Assembly: GCF_003628125.1 (NCBI RefSeq)
Contig: NZ_RBZU01000003.1
Location: forward strand, 468,776-532,775
Source of the DNA: Pararobbsia silviterrae
GTDB lineage: Bacteria; Pseudomonadota; Gammaproteobacteria; Burkholderiales; Burkholderiaceae
DNA: 64,000 bases
Reading direction: 5' to 3'
The translations under genes were made by a program, and so were the position numbers. Under the pieces are notes generated by a model. That model saw only the letters and a program-made list of their open reading frames with translations, was not told where the DNA came from and made no database searches. Positions 35,044 through 43,794 of the stretch are shown piece by piece. Positions within the stretch are counted from its first letter, which is position 1, and every line of letters begins with the position of its first letter.

Positions 35044-35985
35044 CTATGCTGCGGTTGCACTCAGTCCGCGCGGCAGCGGGAACGTCACATTTTCCTCGAC
35101 GCCGTCGAGCGGATGCACGGACGACGCGCCGAGCTCGCGCAGGCGGCCGATCACGGCCTGAGCGAGCACCTCGGGCGCCGATGCCCCCGCGGTAATGCCC
35201 ACTCTGCGCTTGCCGACGACCCAGCCCGGATCGATTTGCGACGGATCGTCGACCATATAGGACGGAATGCCGTACCGTTCGGCGACCTCGCGCAGCCGGT
35301 TCGAATTCGAACTATTGGGGCTTCCGACGACGATCACGAGGTCGCAGCGCGGCGCCATGAACTTGACCGCGTCCTGGCGATTCTGCGTCGCGTAGCAAAT
35401 GTCCTGCTTCTTCGGCTCGCGGATCTCGGGGAACCGCGCGCGCAGCGCGCCGAGCACTTCGGCCGCGTCGTCGACCGAGAGCGTGGTCTGCGTGACGACG
35501 GCGAGCCGGTCCGCGCGTGCGACCACGAGCCGGTTGACGTCGGCGACATCCTCGACGAGATGCATGCCCTCGCCGCTTTGCCCCATCGTGCCTTCGACTT
35601 CGGGATGGCCCTTGTGGCCGACCATGATGATCTCGTAGCCGTCGGCGCGCATCTTCGCGACTTCCATATGCACCTTCGTCACGAGCGGGCATGTCGCATC
35701 GAAAATGCGCAGGCCGCGGCGCTCGGCCTCGGCGCGGATCGCCTTCGAGACGCCGTGCGCCGAGAAGATCACCGTGCCGCCGTCGGGCACCTCGGCGAGA
35801 TCCTCGACGAAGATCGCGCCTTTTTGGCGCAGATCGCTCACGACGTACGCGTTGTGAACGATCTCATGACGCACGTAGATCGGTGCGCCGTACAGATGGA
35901 TCGCACGTTCGACGATCTCGATCGCGCGATCGACCCCGGCACAGAATCCACGGGGTTGCGCAAGAAGAATCTCAAAATCCGACAT
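35044..35985 (-). CDS. ispH: 4-hydroxy-3-methylbut-2-enyl diphosphate reductase
   Basis: A 313-residue iron-sulfur enzyme that makes isopentenyl and dimethylallyl diphosphate in the last step of the MEP pathway. The three cluster cysteines lie in [13 protein letters not shown] (near residue 15), [13 protein letters not shown] and [10 protein letters not shown]. The catalytic [15 protein letters not shown] segment is intact. It follows fkpB by 16 bases; the fkpB-ispH pairing is common in proteobacteria. Confidence 0.97.
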   Translation of the reverse strand: MSDFEILLAQPRGFCAGVDRAIEIVERAIHLYGAPIYVRHEIVHNAYVVSDLRQKGAIFVEDLAEVPDGGTVIFSAHGVSKAIRAEAERRGLRIFDATCPLVTKVHMEVAKMRADGYEIIMVGHKGHPEVEGTMGQSGEGMHLVEDVADVNRLVVARADRLAVVTQTTLSVDDAAEVLGALRARFPEIREPKKQDICYATQNRQDAVKFMAPRCDLVIVVGSPNSSNSNRLREVAERYGIPSYMVDDPSQIDPGWVVGKRRVGITAGASAPEVLAQAVIGRLRELGASSVHPLDGVEENVTFPLPRGLSATAA

Positions 35986-36001
35986 GCCTACCTCTCGGAG
36001 C

Positions 36002-36457
36002 TCAGAGAATGCCGATGACTTTCGCTTCGAACGTCAGGCTCTGCCCCGCCAGGGGGTGATTGAAATCGAACAGCGCGTAGGTATCGCCAAGCTCCTTGAG
36101 CACCCCGGCGTAGCGGCCGCCGCTCGGCGCATTGAATTCGACGACATCGCCGGGCACATAGGTTTCGCCCAGATTCGACTGCTTGCGCAGCGTCGCGAGC
36201 GACACCTTCTGAATCAGTTCGGGATTTCGCTCACCGAACCCCTGCTCCGGCGCCAGCTCAAAAGACGCATGATCGCCGACCGCCATCCCGATCAGCCTCT
36301 GTTCGAGCGACGGCGCGATCTGCCCCGCGCCGATCAGCAAGGTCGCGGGTTTGTCGTTGAAGGTGTTGGCGATGTCCGCGCCGTCGGCGAGCGAGAGGCG
36401 GTAGTGCAGCGTGACATGGGAGCCAGCCTGAATGCGTGCGGTGTCGATGACGGTCAT
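36002..36457 (-). CDS. fkpB: FKBP-type peptidyl-prolyl isomerase, SlpA/FkpB type
   Basis: A 151-residue isomerase and chaperone. The FKBP half ([29 protein letters not shown]) is interrupted by an insert-in-flap domain ([19 protein letters not shown]), the SlyD/SlpA layout. It lacks the His-rich metal-binding tail of SlyD, which points to FkpB. I start at 36457 ([10 protein letters not shown]); the frame runs open to 36580, but that part overlaps the radC leader on the other strand. It is divergent from radC and leads ispH. Confidence 0.9.
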   Translation of the reverse strand: MTVIDTARIQAGSHVTLHYRLSLADGADIANTFNDKPATLLIGAGQIAPSLEQRLIGMAVGDHASFELAPEQGFGERNPELIQKVSLATLRKQSNLGETYVPGDVVEFNAPSGGRYAGVLKELGDTYALFDFNHPLAGQSLTFEAKVIGIL

Positions 36458-36563
36458 GCAATGCTCGGCGAAAAACGAGGCGCACGAAGCGTGCGCCAAA
36501 ACCCGTATTGTAAGCGAGGCTCCGCGAGACCGTCGGGCGTTCGGCATGCAAGGAGGAATCACG

Positions 36564-37376
36564 ATGGATCCACAAGACACGATCGGAACGGCATTCGGTG
36601 CCGAGCAAGGGCGCCGGGATCACGCCGCGTCCGAACCCGCGCGGGCGCCCCTTCTTGCGCGCGGCGGCTTGCGGCCGCGCGCAAGAAGGGGCCGCGCCAC
36701 GTTCGCGGGCTTCGACCGGGTGCGCGCGGATCTGCCGCGCGAACGGCTCGCGACGCAGGGCCCCGAAGCGCTGACCGACGCGCAACTGCTCGCCATTTTT
36801 CTTGGCACGGGCCCCGCGGGCACGGATGTGTTCGAGGTCGCCGAGACGCTGCTGCGCCGTTTCGGATCCTTGCGCGGCGTCCTGTCGGCGGCGCCCGCCG
36901 CGCTTCGACAGGTCCATGGAATCGGTCCGGCGAAAATGTCGCTGTTGCGCGCGATCGGCATCGCCGCGCAGCGCGCACTCGCGGACGAGATGCGGACATC
37001 CCAGGCCTCGATGACGCCCGAGACGATCCAGTCGTTCATGAAGCTCTGGATCGGGTCGCGCCCGCACGAAGTGTTCGTCTGCATCTATCTCGATGCCCGG
37101 CACCGGATGCTCCACTACGAGGAGTGCTCGCGCGGCGGCCTCACGCGCACGGCCGTGCATCCGCGCGAACTTGCGCGCAACGCGCTCGACTGGAACGCGG
37201 CCTCGGTCATCGTCGGGCATAATCACCCGTCCGGCGACGCCGAACCGAGCCCGAGCGACCGCGAACTCACGCGTGAACTCGCGCGGACCTTCGAAACCAT
37301 CGAAGTGACGCTGCTCGACCACATCGTCGTCGGCGCCGGGTCGGTCGTCTCGTTCCACGAGCGCGGCTGGCTCTGA
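36564..37376 (+). CDS. radC: RadC family JAMM-domain protein
   Basis: A 270-residue RadC. The C-terminal JAMM domain has its metal ligands in VIVGHNHPSGDAEPSPSD, and an N-terminal helix-hairpin-helix segment reads VHGIGPAKMSLLRAIG. RadC was once linked to repair of radiation damage, but its function is unresolved. AGGAGG lies just upstream of the ATG at 36564. Family members normally begin near FDRVRADLPRERL (about residue 51), so the first 50 residues are an extension, and that extension is encoded largely by a perfect 19-bp inverted repeat. A shorter protein from a later start cannot be excluded. Confidence 0.88.
   Translation: MDPQDTIGTAFGAEQGRRDHAASEPARAPLLARGGLRPRARRGRATFAGFDRVRADLPRERLATQGPEALTDAQLLAIFLGTGPAGTDVFEVAETLLRRFGSLRGVLSAAPAALRQVHGIGPAKMSLLRAIGIAAQRALADEMRTSQASMTPETIQSFMKLWIGSRPHEVFVCIYLDARHRMLHYEECSRGGLTRTAVHPRELARNALDWNAASVIVGHNHPSGDAEPSPSDRELTRELARTFETIEVTLLDHIVVGAGSVVSFHERGWL
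36647..36692. repeat. Perfect 19-bp inverted repeat inside radC 5' coding region
   Basis: GCCCCTTCTTGCGCGCGGC at 36647-36665 is exactly reverse-complemented at 36674-36692, with an 8-base loop GGCTTGCG. It lies in the non-conserved N-terminal extension of radC. Confidence 0.95.
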
Positions 37377-37454
37377 GCGGGCCATGCACCGGAATCCGAC
37401 CCCGATCGCCGCGCGGAACGTCGGCGCGCGAATCGCGGAAAAGCAAAAAACGGT

Positions 37455-37484
37455 TTGATTTCCCTGCGCTTTTCCCGCTATACT
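37455..37484 (+). promoter_or_regulatory. Promoter of rpmB-rpmG
   Basis: TTGATT (37455-37460) and TATACT (37479-37484), 18 bases apart, roughly 100 bases ahead of rpmB. Confidence 0.65.
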
Positions 37485-37588
37485 CCCGGATTCCTGTTCC
37501 AACCTATTCAGGCGTTCGCCCAGTAAGCAGTACGTGTCTATGACGGGGCCTACGCGTTATACCCAAGAATTCAAGCTAGGAGTGCTTC

Positions 37589-37822
37589 ATGGCACGCGTA
37601 TGTAAAGTGACCGGGAAAGCGCCGATGGTCGGCAACAATATTTCCCACGCCAACAACAAGACCAAGCGCCGTTTTCTGCCGAATCTGCAAAACCGTCGTT
37701 TCTGGGTCGAAAGCGAGAACCGTTGGGTGCGTCTGCGCCTGTCGAACGCTGGCCTGCGCCTGATCGACAAGAACGGTATCGACGCTGTGCTCGCAGACCT
37801 GCGCGCACGCGGTGAAGTCTAA
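37589..37822 (+). CDS. rpmB: 50S ribosomal protein L28
   Basis: A 77-residue L28, part of the large ribosomal subunit. It reads [40 protein letters not shown], the family pattern. TAGGAG lies about 8 bases upstream of the ATG at 37589. It is followed after 11 bases by rpmG, the usual pair. Only one of the zinc-type cysteines (C5) is present, so this is a zinc-free form. Confidence 0.98.
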   Translation: MARVCKVTGKAPMVGNNISHANNKTKRRFLPNLQNRRFWVESENRWVRLRLSNAGLRLIDKNGIDAVLADLRARGEV

Positions 37823-37833
37823 GGAGCACGGAC

Positions 37834-38001
37834 ATGGCCAAGGGCATTCGCGACAAGATCAAGCTGGAGTCGACCGCAGGTACGGGTCACTTCTATACGA
37901 CGACGAAGAACAAGCGCACGACGCCGGAAAAGATGCTGATCAAGAAATTTGATCCGGTCGCTCGCAAGCACGTCGACTACAAAGAAACGAAGATCAAGTA
38001 A
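37834..38001 (+). CDS. rpmG: 50S ribosomal protein L33
   Basis: A 55-residue L33: [20 protein letters not shown], then [20 protein letters not shown] and [11 protein letters not shown]. It has no cysteines, so it is the zinc-independent form. AAGGAG precedes the ATG at 37834. It is cotranscribed with rpmB and ends before a strong terminator. Confidence 0.98.
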   Translation: MAKGIRDKIKLESTAGTGHFYTTTKNKRTTPEKMLIKKFDPVARKHVDYKETKIK

Positions 38002-38032
38002 GACACTCGACCCCCAGCGTTCGAGTGGCGTC

Positions 38033-38058
38033 AAAAACCCCGCACTGCGGGGTTTTTT
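38033..38058 (+). terminator. Rho-independent terminator of rpmB-rpmG
   Basis: Stem CCCCGC (38038-38043) with GCGGGG (38047-38052), three-base loop, A-run before and six Ts after. Confidence 0.92.
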
Positions 38059-38176
38059 GTTATGTACGTCGCATACGCACGTCGCCCGCAAGGTTTGTGC
38101 ATGTCCGTTAGACTGCACGCTCGGTTTCCCGACATGGGTCGCACCAGAATCGGCCCAGCACCTGAGACAGAACACG

Positions 38177-39775
38177 ATGAACTTCGATGTAGCGATCGTT
38201 GGAAGCGGACTGGCGGGCATGTCCGTCGCATTGAATCTCGCCGAGACCCGCAAGGTCGTGATCCTGGCGAAGCGATCGATGACCGACGGCGCGAGCGATT
38301 GGGCCCAGGGTGGCATCGCGGCCGTGCTCGATTCGACGGACAGCGTCGAGAATCATGTCCGCGACACGCTGATCGCGGGCGGCGGACTCTGCGATGAAAC
38401 CGCCACGCGCTTTATCGTCGAACACGGTCGCGACGCGATCGAATGGCTGATTGCGCAGGGCGTCCCCTTCACGCGCGACGACGCGGCCGAACTCGGTTTT
38501 CACCTGACGCGCGAAGGCGGCCATAGCCATCGCCGCATCATCCACGCCGCGGATGCGACGGGCCACGCCGTCGTCACGACGCTCAACGAGCGCGTACGCC
38601 AGCACCCGAATATCACGATCCTCGAAGACCACTTCGCGATCGACGTCATCACATCGGACCGGCTCGGCCTCAAGGGCCGCCGGTGTCACGGCCTCTACGC
38701 GCTCGATCTCAAGCGCGGGCGCACGGTCACGATCGACGCGCCGCACACCGTGCTGGCCGCCGGTGGTGCGGGCAAGGTCTATCTGTACACGACGAATCCC
38801 GATACGGCGACGGGCGACGGCATCGCGATGGCCTGGCGCGCGGGTTGCCGAATTTCGAACATGGAGTTCATCCAGTTCCATCCGACGTGCCTCTATCACC
38901 CGTACGCGAAGTCGTTTCTGATCAGCGAGGCCGTGCGCGGCGAAGGCGGTCTGCTCAAACTGCCCGACGGCACGCGCTTCATGCCGCAGCACGACGCGCG
39001 CGCCGAACTCGCGCCGCGCGACATCGTCGCGCGCGCGATCGACTTCGAAATCAAGAAGCGCGGGATCGACTGCGTCTATCTCGACATCAGCCATCAATCG
39101 CCCGAATTCCTCAACGAGCACTTCCCGACGATCCTCGCGCGCTGCCGCGAATTCGGCATCGACATCACGAAGGATCCGATTCCGGTCGTCCCGGCCGCGC
39201 ACTATACGTGCGGCGGCGTCGTCACGGACCTCGCGGGCCGGACCGATCTCGCCGGACTCTATGCAGTCGGCGAGACGGCATGCACGGGGCTGCACGGCGC
39301 GAATCGCCTCGCGAGCAACTCGCTGCTCGAATGCCTCGTGATCGGCCGCGCGGCCGCGCAATCGATTCTCGACGACAAGGACGCGATGCCCGTCGGACCG
39401 CATTTGCCCGAATGGGACGAAAGCCGCGTCTCCGATCCCGACGAAGAAGTCGTCGTCGCGCACAACTGGGACGAATTACGACGGCTCATGTGGAATTACG
39501 TCGGGATCGTGCGCACGGACAAGCGGCTCGCGCGCGCACGTCATCGGATCGCGTTGTTGCGCGACGAGATTCACGAGTACTACGCGCATACGCGTATCGG
39601 CCGCGACCTGCTCGAACTGCGCAACCTTGTCGACGTGGCGTCGCTGATCGTCGAAAGCGCGCGCAGCCGCCGCGAAAGCCGTGGCCTGCATTTCAGCGCG
39701 GACTGGCCCACGTCGCTACCCAAGGCCTTGCCGTCGGTGCTGGCGCCGCGCCGGATGCGCAACAAGCCGCTTTGA
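38177..39775 (+). CDS. nadB: L-aspartate oxidase
   Basis: A 532-residue FAD enzyme that oxidises aspartate to iminoaspartate, the first step of NAD synthesis. The FAD fold starts at MNFDVAIVGSGLAGMSVALNLAE. The catalytic regions GASDWAQGGIAAVLD, REGGHSHRRIIHAAD and the GLHGANRLASNSLLECLV segment are intact. The helical C-terminal domain carries YVGIVRTDKRLARARHRI. I start at 38177 since the FAD strand begins there. It converges with nadC-nadA, which supply the next two steps. Confidence 0.96.
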   Translation: MNFDVAIVGSGLAGMSVALNLAETRKVVILAKRSMTDGASDWAQGGIAAVLDSTDSVENHVRDTLIAGGGLCDETATRFIVEHGRDAIEWLIAQGVPFTRDDAAELGFHLTREGGHSHRRIIHAADATGHAVVTTLNERVRQHPNITILEDHFAIDVITSDRLGLKGRRCHGLYALDLKRGRTVTIDAPHTVLAAGGAGKVYLYTTNPDTATGDGIAMAWRAGCRISNMEFIQFHPTCLYHPYAKSFLISEAVRGEGGLLKLPDGTRFMPQHDARAELAPRDIVARAIDFEIKKRGIDCVYLDISHQSPEFLNEHFPTILARCREFGIDITKDPIPVVPAAHYTCGGVVTDLAGRTDLAGLYAVGETACTGLHGANRLASNSLLECLVIGRAAAQSILDDKDAMPVGPHLPEWDESRVSDPDEEVVVAHNWDELRRLMWNYVGIVRTDKRLARARHRIALLRDEIHEYYAHTRIGRDLLELRNLVDVASLIVESARSRRESRGLHFSADWPTSLPKALPSVLAPRRMRNKPL

Positions 39776-39884
39776 ACGAAGATCCCGCCCGATCAGATAT
39801 CGGTCTGGCGGGGTCGAGTCTGCCGGAGCGCCGGCCCTCGTCACCGGCCCCCGGTCGACCGGGAGGCGGTCACCGATAGATACA

Positions 39885-39908
39885 CGGGGCTCGAACAGTC
39901 GAGCCCCG
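39885..39908. terminator. Hairpin between convergent nadB and nadC
   Basis: Stem CGGGGCTCGA (39885-39894) with TCGAGCCCCG (39899-39908), loop ACAG. No T-run on either side. It probably forms the shared 3' end of the convergent transcripts. Confidence 0.5.
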
Positions 39909-39940
39909 CAATCATCCTGTCGTGCCGGGCAAGCGCGCGC

Positions 39941-40834
39941 TTAGTCGATGATCCGCATCGAAAAATCGCCGGCCTTGACGTCCTTCGTCAACGTGCCGAT
40001 CGAGATCCGATCGACCCCCGTCTCGGCAATCTGCCGGACCGTATCGAGGTTCACGCTGCCCGAGACTTCGAGCACCGCACGGTCGCCCGTCACACTGACC
40101 GCCTCGCGCATCATCTCGAACGTGAAGTTATCGAGCAGAATCGACGTCGCGTGATGCTCAAGCGCTTCGCGCAGTTGGGCAATCGACTCGACTTCGACCT
40201 GGATCGACAGATCGCGGCCTTCGGACTCGCGTACGCGTCGACCGATCGCAAGCGCCGCGTCGACCGCCGGGCCCACGCCGCCCGCCGCGGCGATATGGTT
40301 TTCCTTGATCAGGATGCCGTCGTACAAGGCGAGCCGATGATTGTCGCCGCCGCCGACGCGAACCGCGTATTTCTGCGCGAGCCGCAGTCCGGGCATCGTC
40401 TTGCGCGTATCGCGAATCCGCGCGCGCGTGCCTTCGACGCGATCGACGTAGCGACGCGTCGTCGTCGCGACGCCCGTGAGCAACTGAATGAAGTTCAACG
40501 CATTGCGCTCGGCCGTCAGCAACGAACGCGCGGGCCCGACGATCTCGCAGACCACGTCGTTCGGCGCCATGCGGTCGCCGTCATGCTTGTGCCACTCGAT
40601 CCGGAGCGTCGGATCGACCGAGCGCATGACCTCGTTGAACCACGGCACACCGCACAGCACGGTGTCCTCGCGCACGATCACGCGCGCGCGGCGCGGCGGC
40701 CCCTCGGGCACGAGCTGTCCCGTGAGGTCTCCGCTGCCGACGTCTTCGGCAAGCGCATCGGCCACGTTGCGCCGAAGCGCATCATCAAGCGCCGCGCCGT
40801 AAAGCGCGCGGATCTCTTCCCAACGATTCCCCAT
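39941..40834 (-). CDS. nadC: Nicotinate-nucleotide diphosphorylase (carboxylating)
   Basis: A 297-residue quinolinate phosphoribosyltransferase that makes nicotinate mononucleotide. Key segments are ALAEDVGSGDLT at 28-39, NALNFIQLLTGVATTTRRYVD, RDTRKTMPGLRLAQKYAVRVGGGDNHRLAL and ILLDNFTFEMMREAV. It lies 21 bases after nadA in the same operon. The length is normal. Confidence 0.97.
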   Translation of the reverse strand: MGNRWEEIRALYGAALDDALRRNVADALAEDVGSGDLTGQLVPEGPPRRARVIVREDTVLCGVPWFNEVMRSVDPTLRIEWHKHDGDRMAPNDVVCEIVGPARSLLTAERNALNFIQLLTGVATTTRRYVDRVEGTRARIRDTRKTMPGLRLAQKYAVRVGGGDNHRLALYDGILIKENHIAAAGGVGPAVDAALAIGRRVRESEGRDLSIQVEVESIAQLREALEHHATSILLDNFTFEMMREAVSVTGDRAVLEVSGSVNLDTVRQIAETGVDRISIGTLTKDVKAGDFSMRIID

Positions 40835-40855
40835 GATGTCTCCTGTCGTGTCCTG

Positions 40856-41995
40856 TCAGGCCGGTCCCACGTTCGTGAACAGCGCCCCATCGCGCGCGAG
40901 ATCGCCGCTCGCGCGCACCACTGCATTCTTGTTCGCGGCGAAATCGAGCATCCGATCGATCGGCAGACGCGCGCGGAGACCGATACGCGGGTCGACGTGA
41001 ATTTCGTTGCGGCCGTGTTCGAGCACGTCCGCAAGATTCGCGAGCCCGTTCATCGCCATCCACGGGCAATGCGCGCAGCTCTTGCACGTCGCGCTGTTGC
41101 CTGCTGTCGGAGCTTCGATAAACACCTTGTTCGGCGCGGCCGCGCGCATCTTGTGGAGAATGCCGAGGTCCGTCGCGACGATAAATTCCTTCGCGTCGAG
41201 CTCCTGCGTCGCCCGGATAAGCTGCGTCGTCGAACCGACGACATCGGCCTGCTCGACGACGCTCGCCGGCGATTCGGGATGCACGAGGATCTTCGCGCCC
41301 GGGTGTTCCTTGCGCAGCAAATCGAGTTCGATGCCCTTGAACTCGTCATGCACGAGGCACGAGCCCTGCCAAAGCAGCATGTCGGCGCCCGTCTGCTTCT
41401 GGATATAGCCGCCCAGGTGACGATCGGGCGCCCAGATGATCTTTTCGCCGCGCGCATGCAGCGCGCGCACGATATCGAGCCCGATCGACGACGTAACCAT
41501 CCAGTCGGCACGCGCCTTCACCGCCGCGCTCGTGTTCGCGTAGACGACGACGGTCCGATCGGGATGCGCATCGCAAAACGCCGAGAATTCATCGATCGGA
41601 CAGCCGAGATCGAGCGAACAGGTCGCATCGAGATCGGGCATCAGCACACGCTTTTCGGGACTCAGGATCTTGGCGGTCTCGCCCATGAATCGCACGCCCG
41701 CGACGACCAGCGTCTGCGCGGCATGATCGCGGCCGAAACGCGCCATTTCAAGCGAATCGGCCACGCACCCGCCGGTCTCCTCGGCAAGATCCTGCAGATC
41801 GCCATCGACGTAGTAGTGCGCGACAAGCACGGCTTTCTCGCGAACGAGCAAGGCGCGAATGCGTGCCTTCAGGTGTTCGCGCTCCTCGACGGACGGCGCA
41901 TCGGGCACGCGCGCCCAGGCTTGTCCGACACCGCAAACGAGACCCTGCGCTTGCGGGCGATCGAACTCGATCGCCTTGACTGACTGTTCCAACAT
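40856..41995 (-). CDS. nadA: Quinolinate synthase
   Basis: A 379-residue [4Fe-4S] enzyme that condenses iminoaspartate with dihydroxyacetone phosphate. Cluster cysteines can be assigned in [25 protein letters not shown] and [10 protein letters not shown]. The opening [28 protein letters not shown] is typical. I start at 41995 ([11 protein letters not shown]); an in-frame start at 42037 would overlap the terminator of the desaturase gene. Only about 40 bases separate that terminator from the start, so the promoter must be compact. Confidence 0.96.
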   Translation of the reverse strand: MLEQSVKAIEFDRPQAQGLVCGVGQAWARVPDAPSVEEREHLKARIRALLVREKAVLVAHYYVDGDLQDLAEETGGCVADSLEMARFGRDHAAQTLVVAGVRFMGETAKILSPEKRVLMPDLDATCSLDLGCPIDEFSAFCDAHPDRTVVVYANTSAAVKARADWMVTSSIGLDIVRALHARGEKIIWAPDRHLGGYIQKQTGADMLLWQGSCLVHDEFKGIELDLLRKEHPGAKILVHPESPASVVEQADVVGSTTQLIRATQELDAKEFIVATDLGILHKMRAAAPNKVFIEAPTAGNSATCKSCAHCPWMAMNGLANLADVLEHGRNEIHVDPRIGLRARLPIDRMLDFAANKNAVVRASGDLARDGALFTNVGPA

Positions 41996-42035
41996 GATGT
42001 CCCCTGATTCCGCTGGGTATGAACGACACAATGCC

Positions 42036-42064
42036 AAAAAACAAAAAACCCCGCGTCGGCGGGG
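42036..42064 (-). terminator. Rho-independent terminator of the desaturase gene
   Basis: Read on the minus strand: stem CCCCGC with GCGGGG (42064-42059 and 42054-42049), loop CGAC, followed by two runs of six Ts split by a G (42048-42036). Confidence 0.9.
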
Positions 42065-42192
42065 TTATTCGTGGGGGCCAATGGACTTCGATCGTGTCTT
42101 CGATCGTTTTTATCCGCACCGCGGACCTTGGCCAGCCCGCGGTGTGTCCTGCGACGACGTTTCCGGAGTGTAGCGGATTTCGCCGGACCCAA

Positions 42193-43389
42193 TCACGCGT
42201 AGCGACGCAGTCGGCCCGCAAACTCACGCAGCGCGACGATGCCGCTTTCTTCGGCGCGATGGCACCATGCCTGCAATTGCTGGAGCAGTTGTTCACGCGA
42301 CGTGTTCGAACGCGCCCAGATCGCCGCGAGCTCGCCGCGCATTTCGTGGTACGTCTTGAGCGCCGTGCTTTGCTCGAGAATATTCGGCAACTGCTGCTTC
42401 TGCGGTTCCTGAAGGTCGTCGGTGTCCTTGTGGAACCAATTGCGCGCGTTCTTGAGCATCAGATACTTTTCGCGCGCGCCGAATGCCTTCAGATGCGCAA
42501 GTTCCTGGCGATACGCGCGCTTGACGGTCTTCCCGTAACTCGCCATGACCTCGTAGCGATTCGCGAGCACGACCTGCAGCGTGTCGAGATCGACAAGCGC
42601 CTTGCGCGCGCCGAGCTTCGGCGTCGGCGCCACCTTCTTGACCTTCGCGAGCTTCGCGAACGACAGCAGGCGGATATACATCCAGCCGATATCGAACTCG
42701 TACCACTTGTTCGACAGCTTCGCCGACGTCGCGTACGTATGGTGATTGTTGTGAAGCTCTTCGCCGCCGATCAGGATGCCGAACGGGATCAGATTCGTGC
42801 TCGCGTCTTCCGAGTTGAAGTTCCGATACCCCCAGAAGTGGCCGAAGCCATTGACGACGCCCGCGGCCCAGAACGGAATCCACGCCATCTGCACGGCCCA
42901 GACCGTCAGGCCGACGATACCGAACAGCGCGACGTCGATGACCATCATGATGCTGACGCCGAGAATCGGGTAACGCGTATAGAGATTGCGCTCGATCCAG
43001 TCGTCGGGCGTACCGTGGCTGTAGCGGCGCAGCGTGTCTTCGTTTTTCGCTTCGGCGCGATAAAGCTCGGCGCCTTCGAGGAACACCTTCCAGATGCCGC
43101 GCGTTTGCGGGCTATGCGGATCGTCCTCGGTTTCGCACTTCGCATGGTGCTTGCGGTGAATCGCAGCCCATTGACCCGTCAGCATGCCCGTCGTGGCCCA
43201 GAGCCAGAGACGGAAGAAATGCGAAACGATCGGATGCAGGTCAAGCGCGCGGTGCGCCTGGCAACGATGCAGATAAATCGTGACGCCCGCGATCGTCACA
43301 TGCGTGATCGCCAGCGTAAACAGCACAATCTGCCACCAATGGAAATGCAGCAGGCCATTGGCAAGGAAATCGGTAACGGCGTAGACCAA
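42193..43389 (-). CDS. Acyl-CoA/acyl-lipid delta-9 fatty acid desaturase
   Basis: A 398-residue membrane di-iron desaturase. The three histidine boxes that bind iron are YLHRCQAHRALD (near 39-50), HRKHHAKCETEDDPHS (near 78) and EELHNNHHTYATS (near 200). Four hydrophobic stretches flank them. The C-terminal 130 residues are charged, helical and longer than in minimal desaturases. It most likely inserts a cis double bond at carbon 9 to adjust membrane fluidity. It stands alone, with its own terminator, divergent from a ClC channel gene. Confidence 0.9.
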   Translation of the reverse strand: MVYAVTDFLANGLLHFHWWQIVLFTLAITHVTIAGVTIYLHRCQAHRALDLHPIVSHFFRLWLWATTGMLTGQWAAIHRKHHAKCETEDDPHSPQTRGIWKVFLEGAELYRAEAKNEDTLRRYSHGTPDDWIERNLYTRYPILGVSIMMVIDVALFGIVGLTVWAVQMAWIPFWAAGVVNGFGHFWGYRNFNSEDASTNLIPFGILIGGEELHNNHHTYATSAKLSNKWYEFDIGWMYIRLLSFAKLAKVKKVAPTPKLGARKALVDLDTLQVVLANRYEVMASYGKTVKRAYRQELAHLKAFGAREKYLMLKNARNWFHKDTDDLQEPQKQQLPNILEQSTALKTYHEMRGELAAIWARSNTSREQLLQQLQAWCHRAEESGIVALREFAGRLRRYA

Positions 43390-43794
43390 AATGGAGCCTC
43401 AGTCGAAAAGCAGCGGGTTCGGTGCGAGGTCTGCTCACTCAGCAGGCCCGCGGGGTTCCGGCGCACAACGCGTGGCGACGGCTGCTCGACGTCGCAGGCG
43501 CTGATTTTACAGGAAGGTTTACGGTTTGCTGCGAAAAAAAACCTATAAAAATTAGGCATTTCCGTGCGACCGAATGTCGCAGAGGGTAAACGACGATACG
43601 GCCTGCGGCATTTTGGAGGCAATTTTTGCCGATATCTCGCGAACGCGCGTGGGCAATCACATGTTTCATTGCTCCGAAAAGCGGTTCGCGTAAAGTACGG
43701 CATCGGTTCGGGGCGCCCGACCCGGCGACACGATCTACCGCACGACACGCCGATACACGCCAATACACGCCGATATCCGTCGACACACACGCCG
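43390..43794. other. Divergent intergenic region between the desaturase and clc genes
   Basis: No gene is seen. An AT-rich core at about 43534-43560 contains an A-run and an imperfect dyad (CCTATAAAAATTAGG), a likely desaturase promoter/operator. The last 60 bases before clc contain imperfect 10-base repeats of ACACGCCGAT type. Confidence 0.4.
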
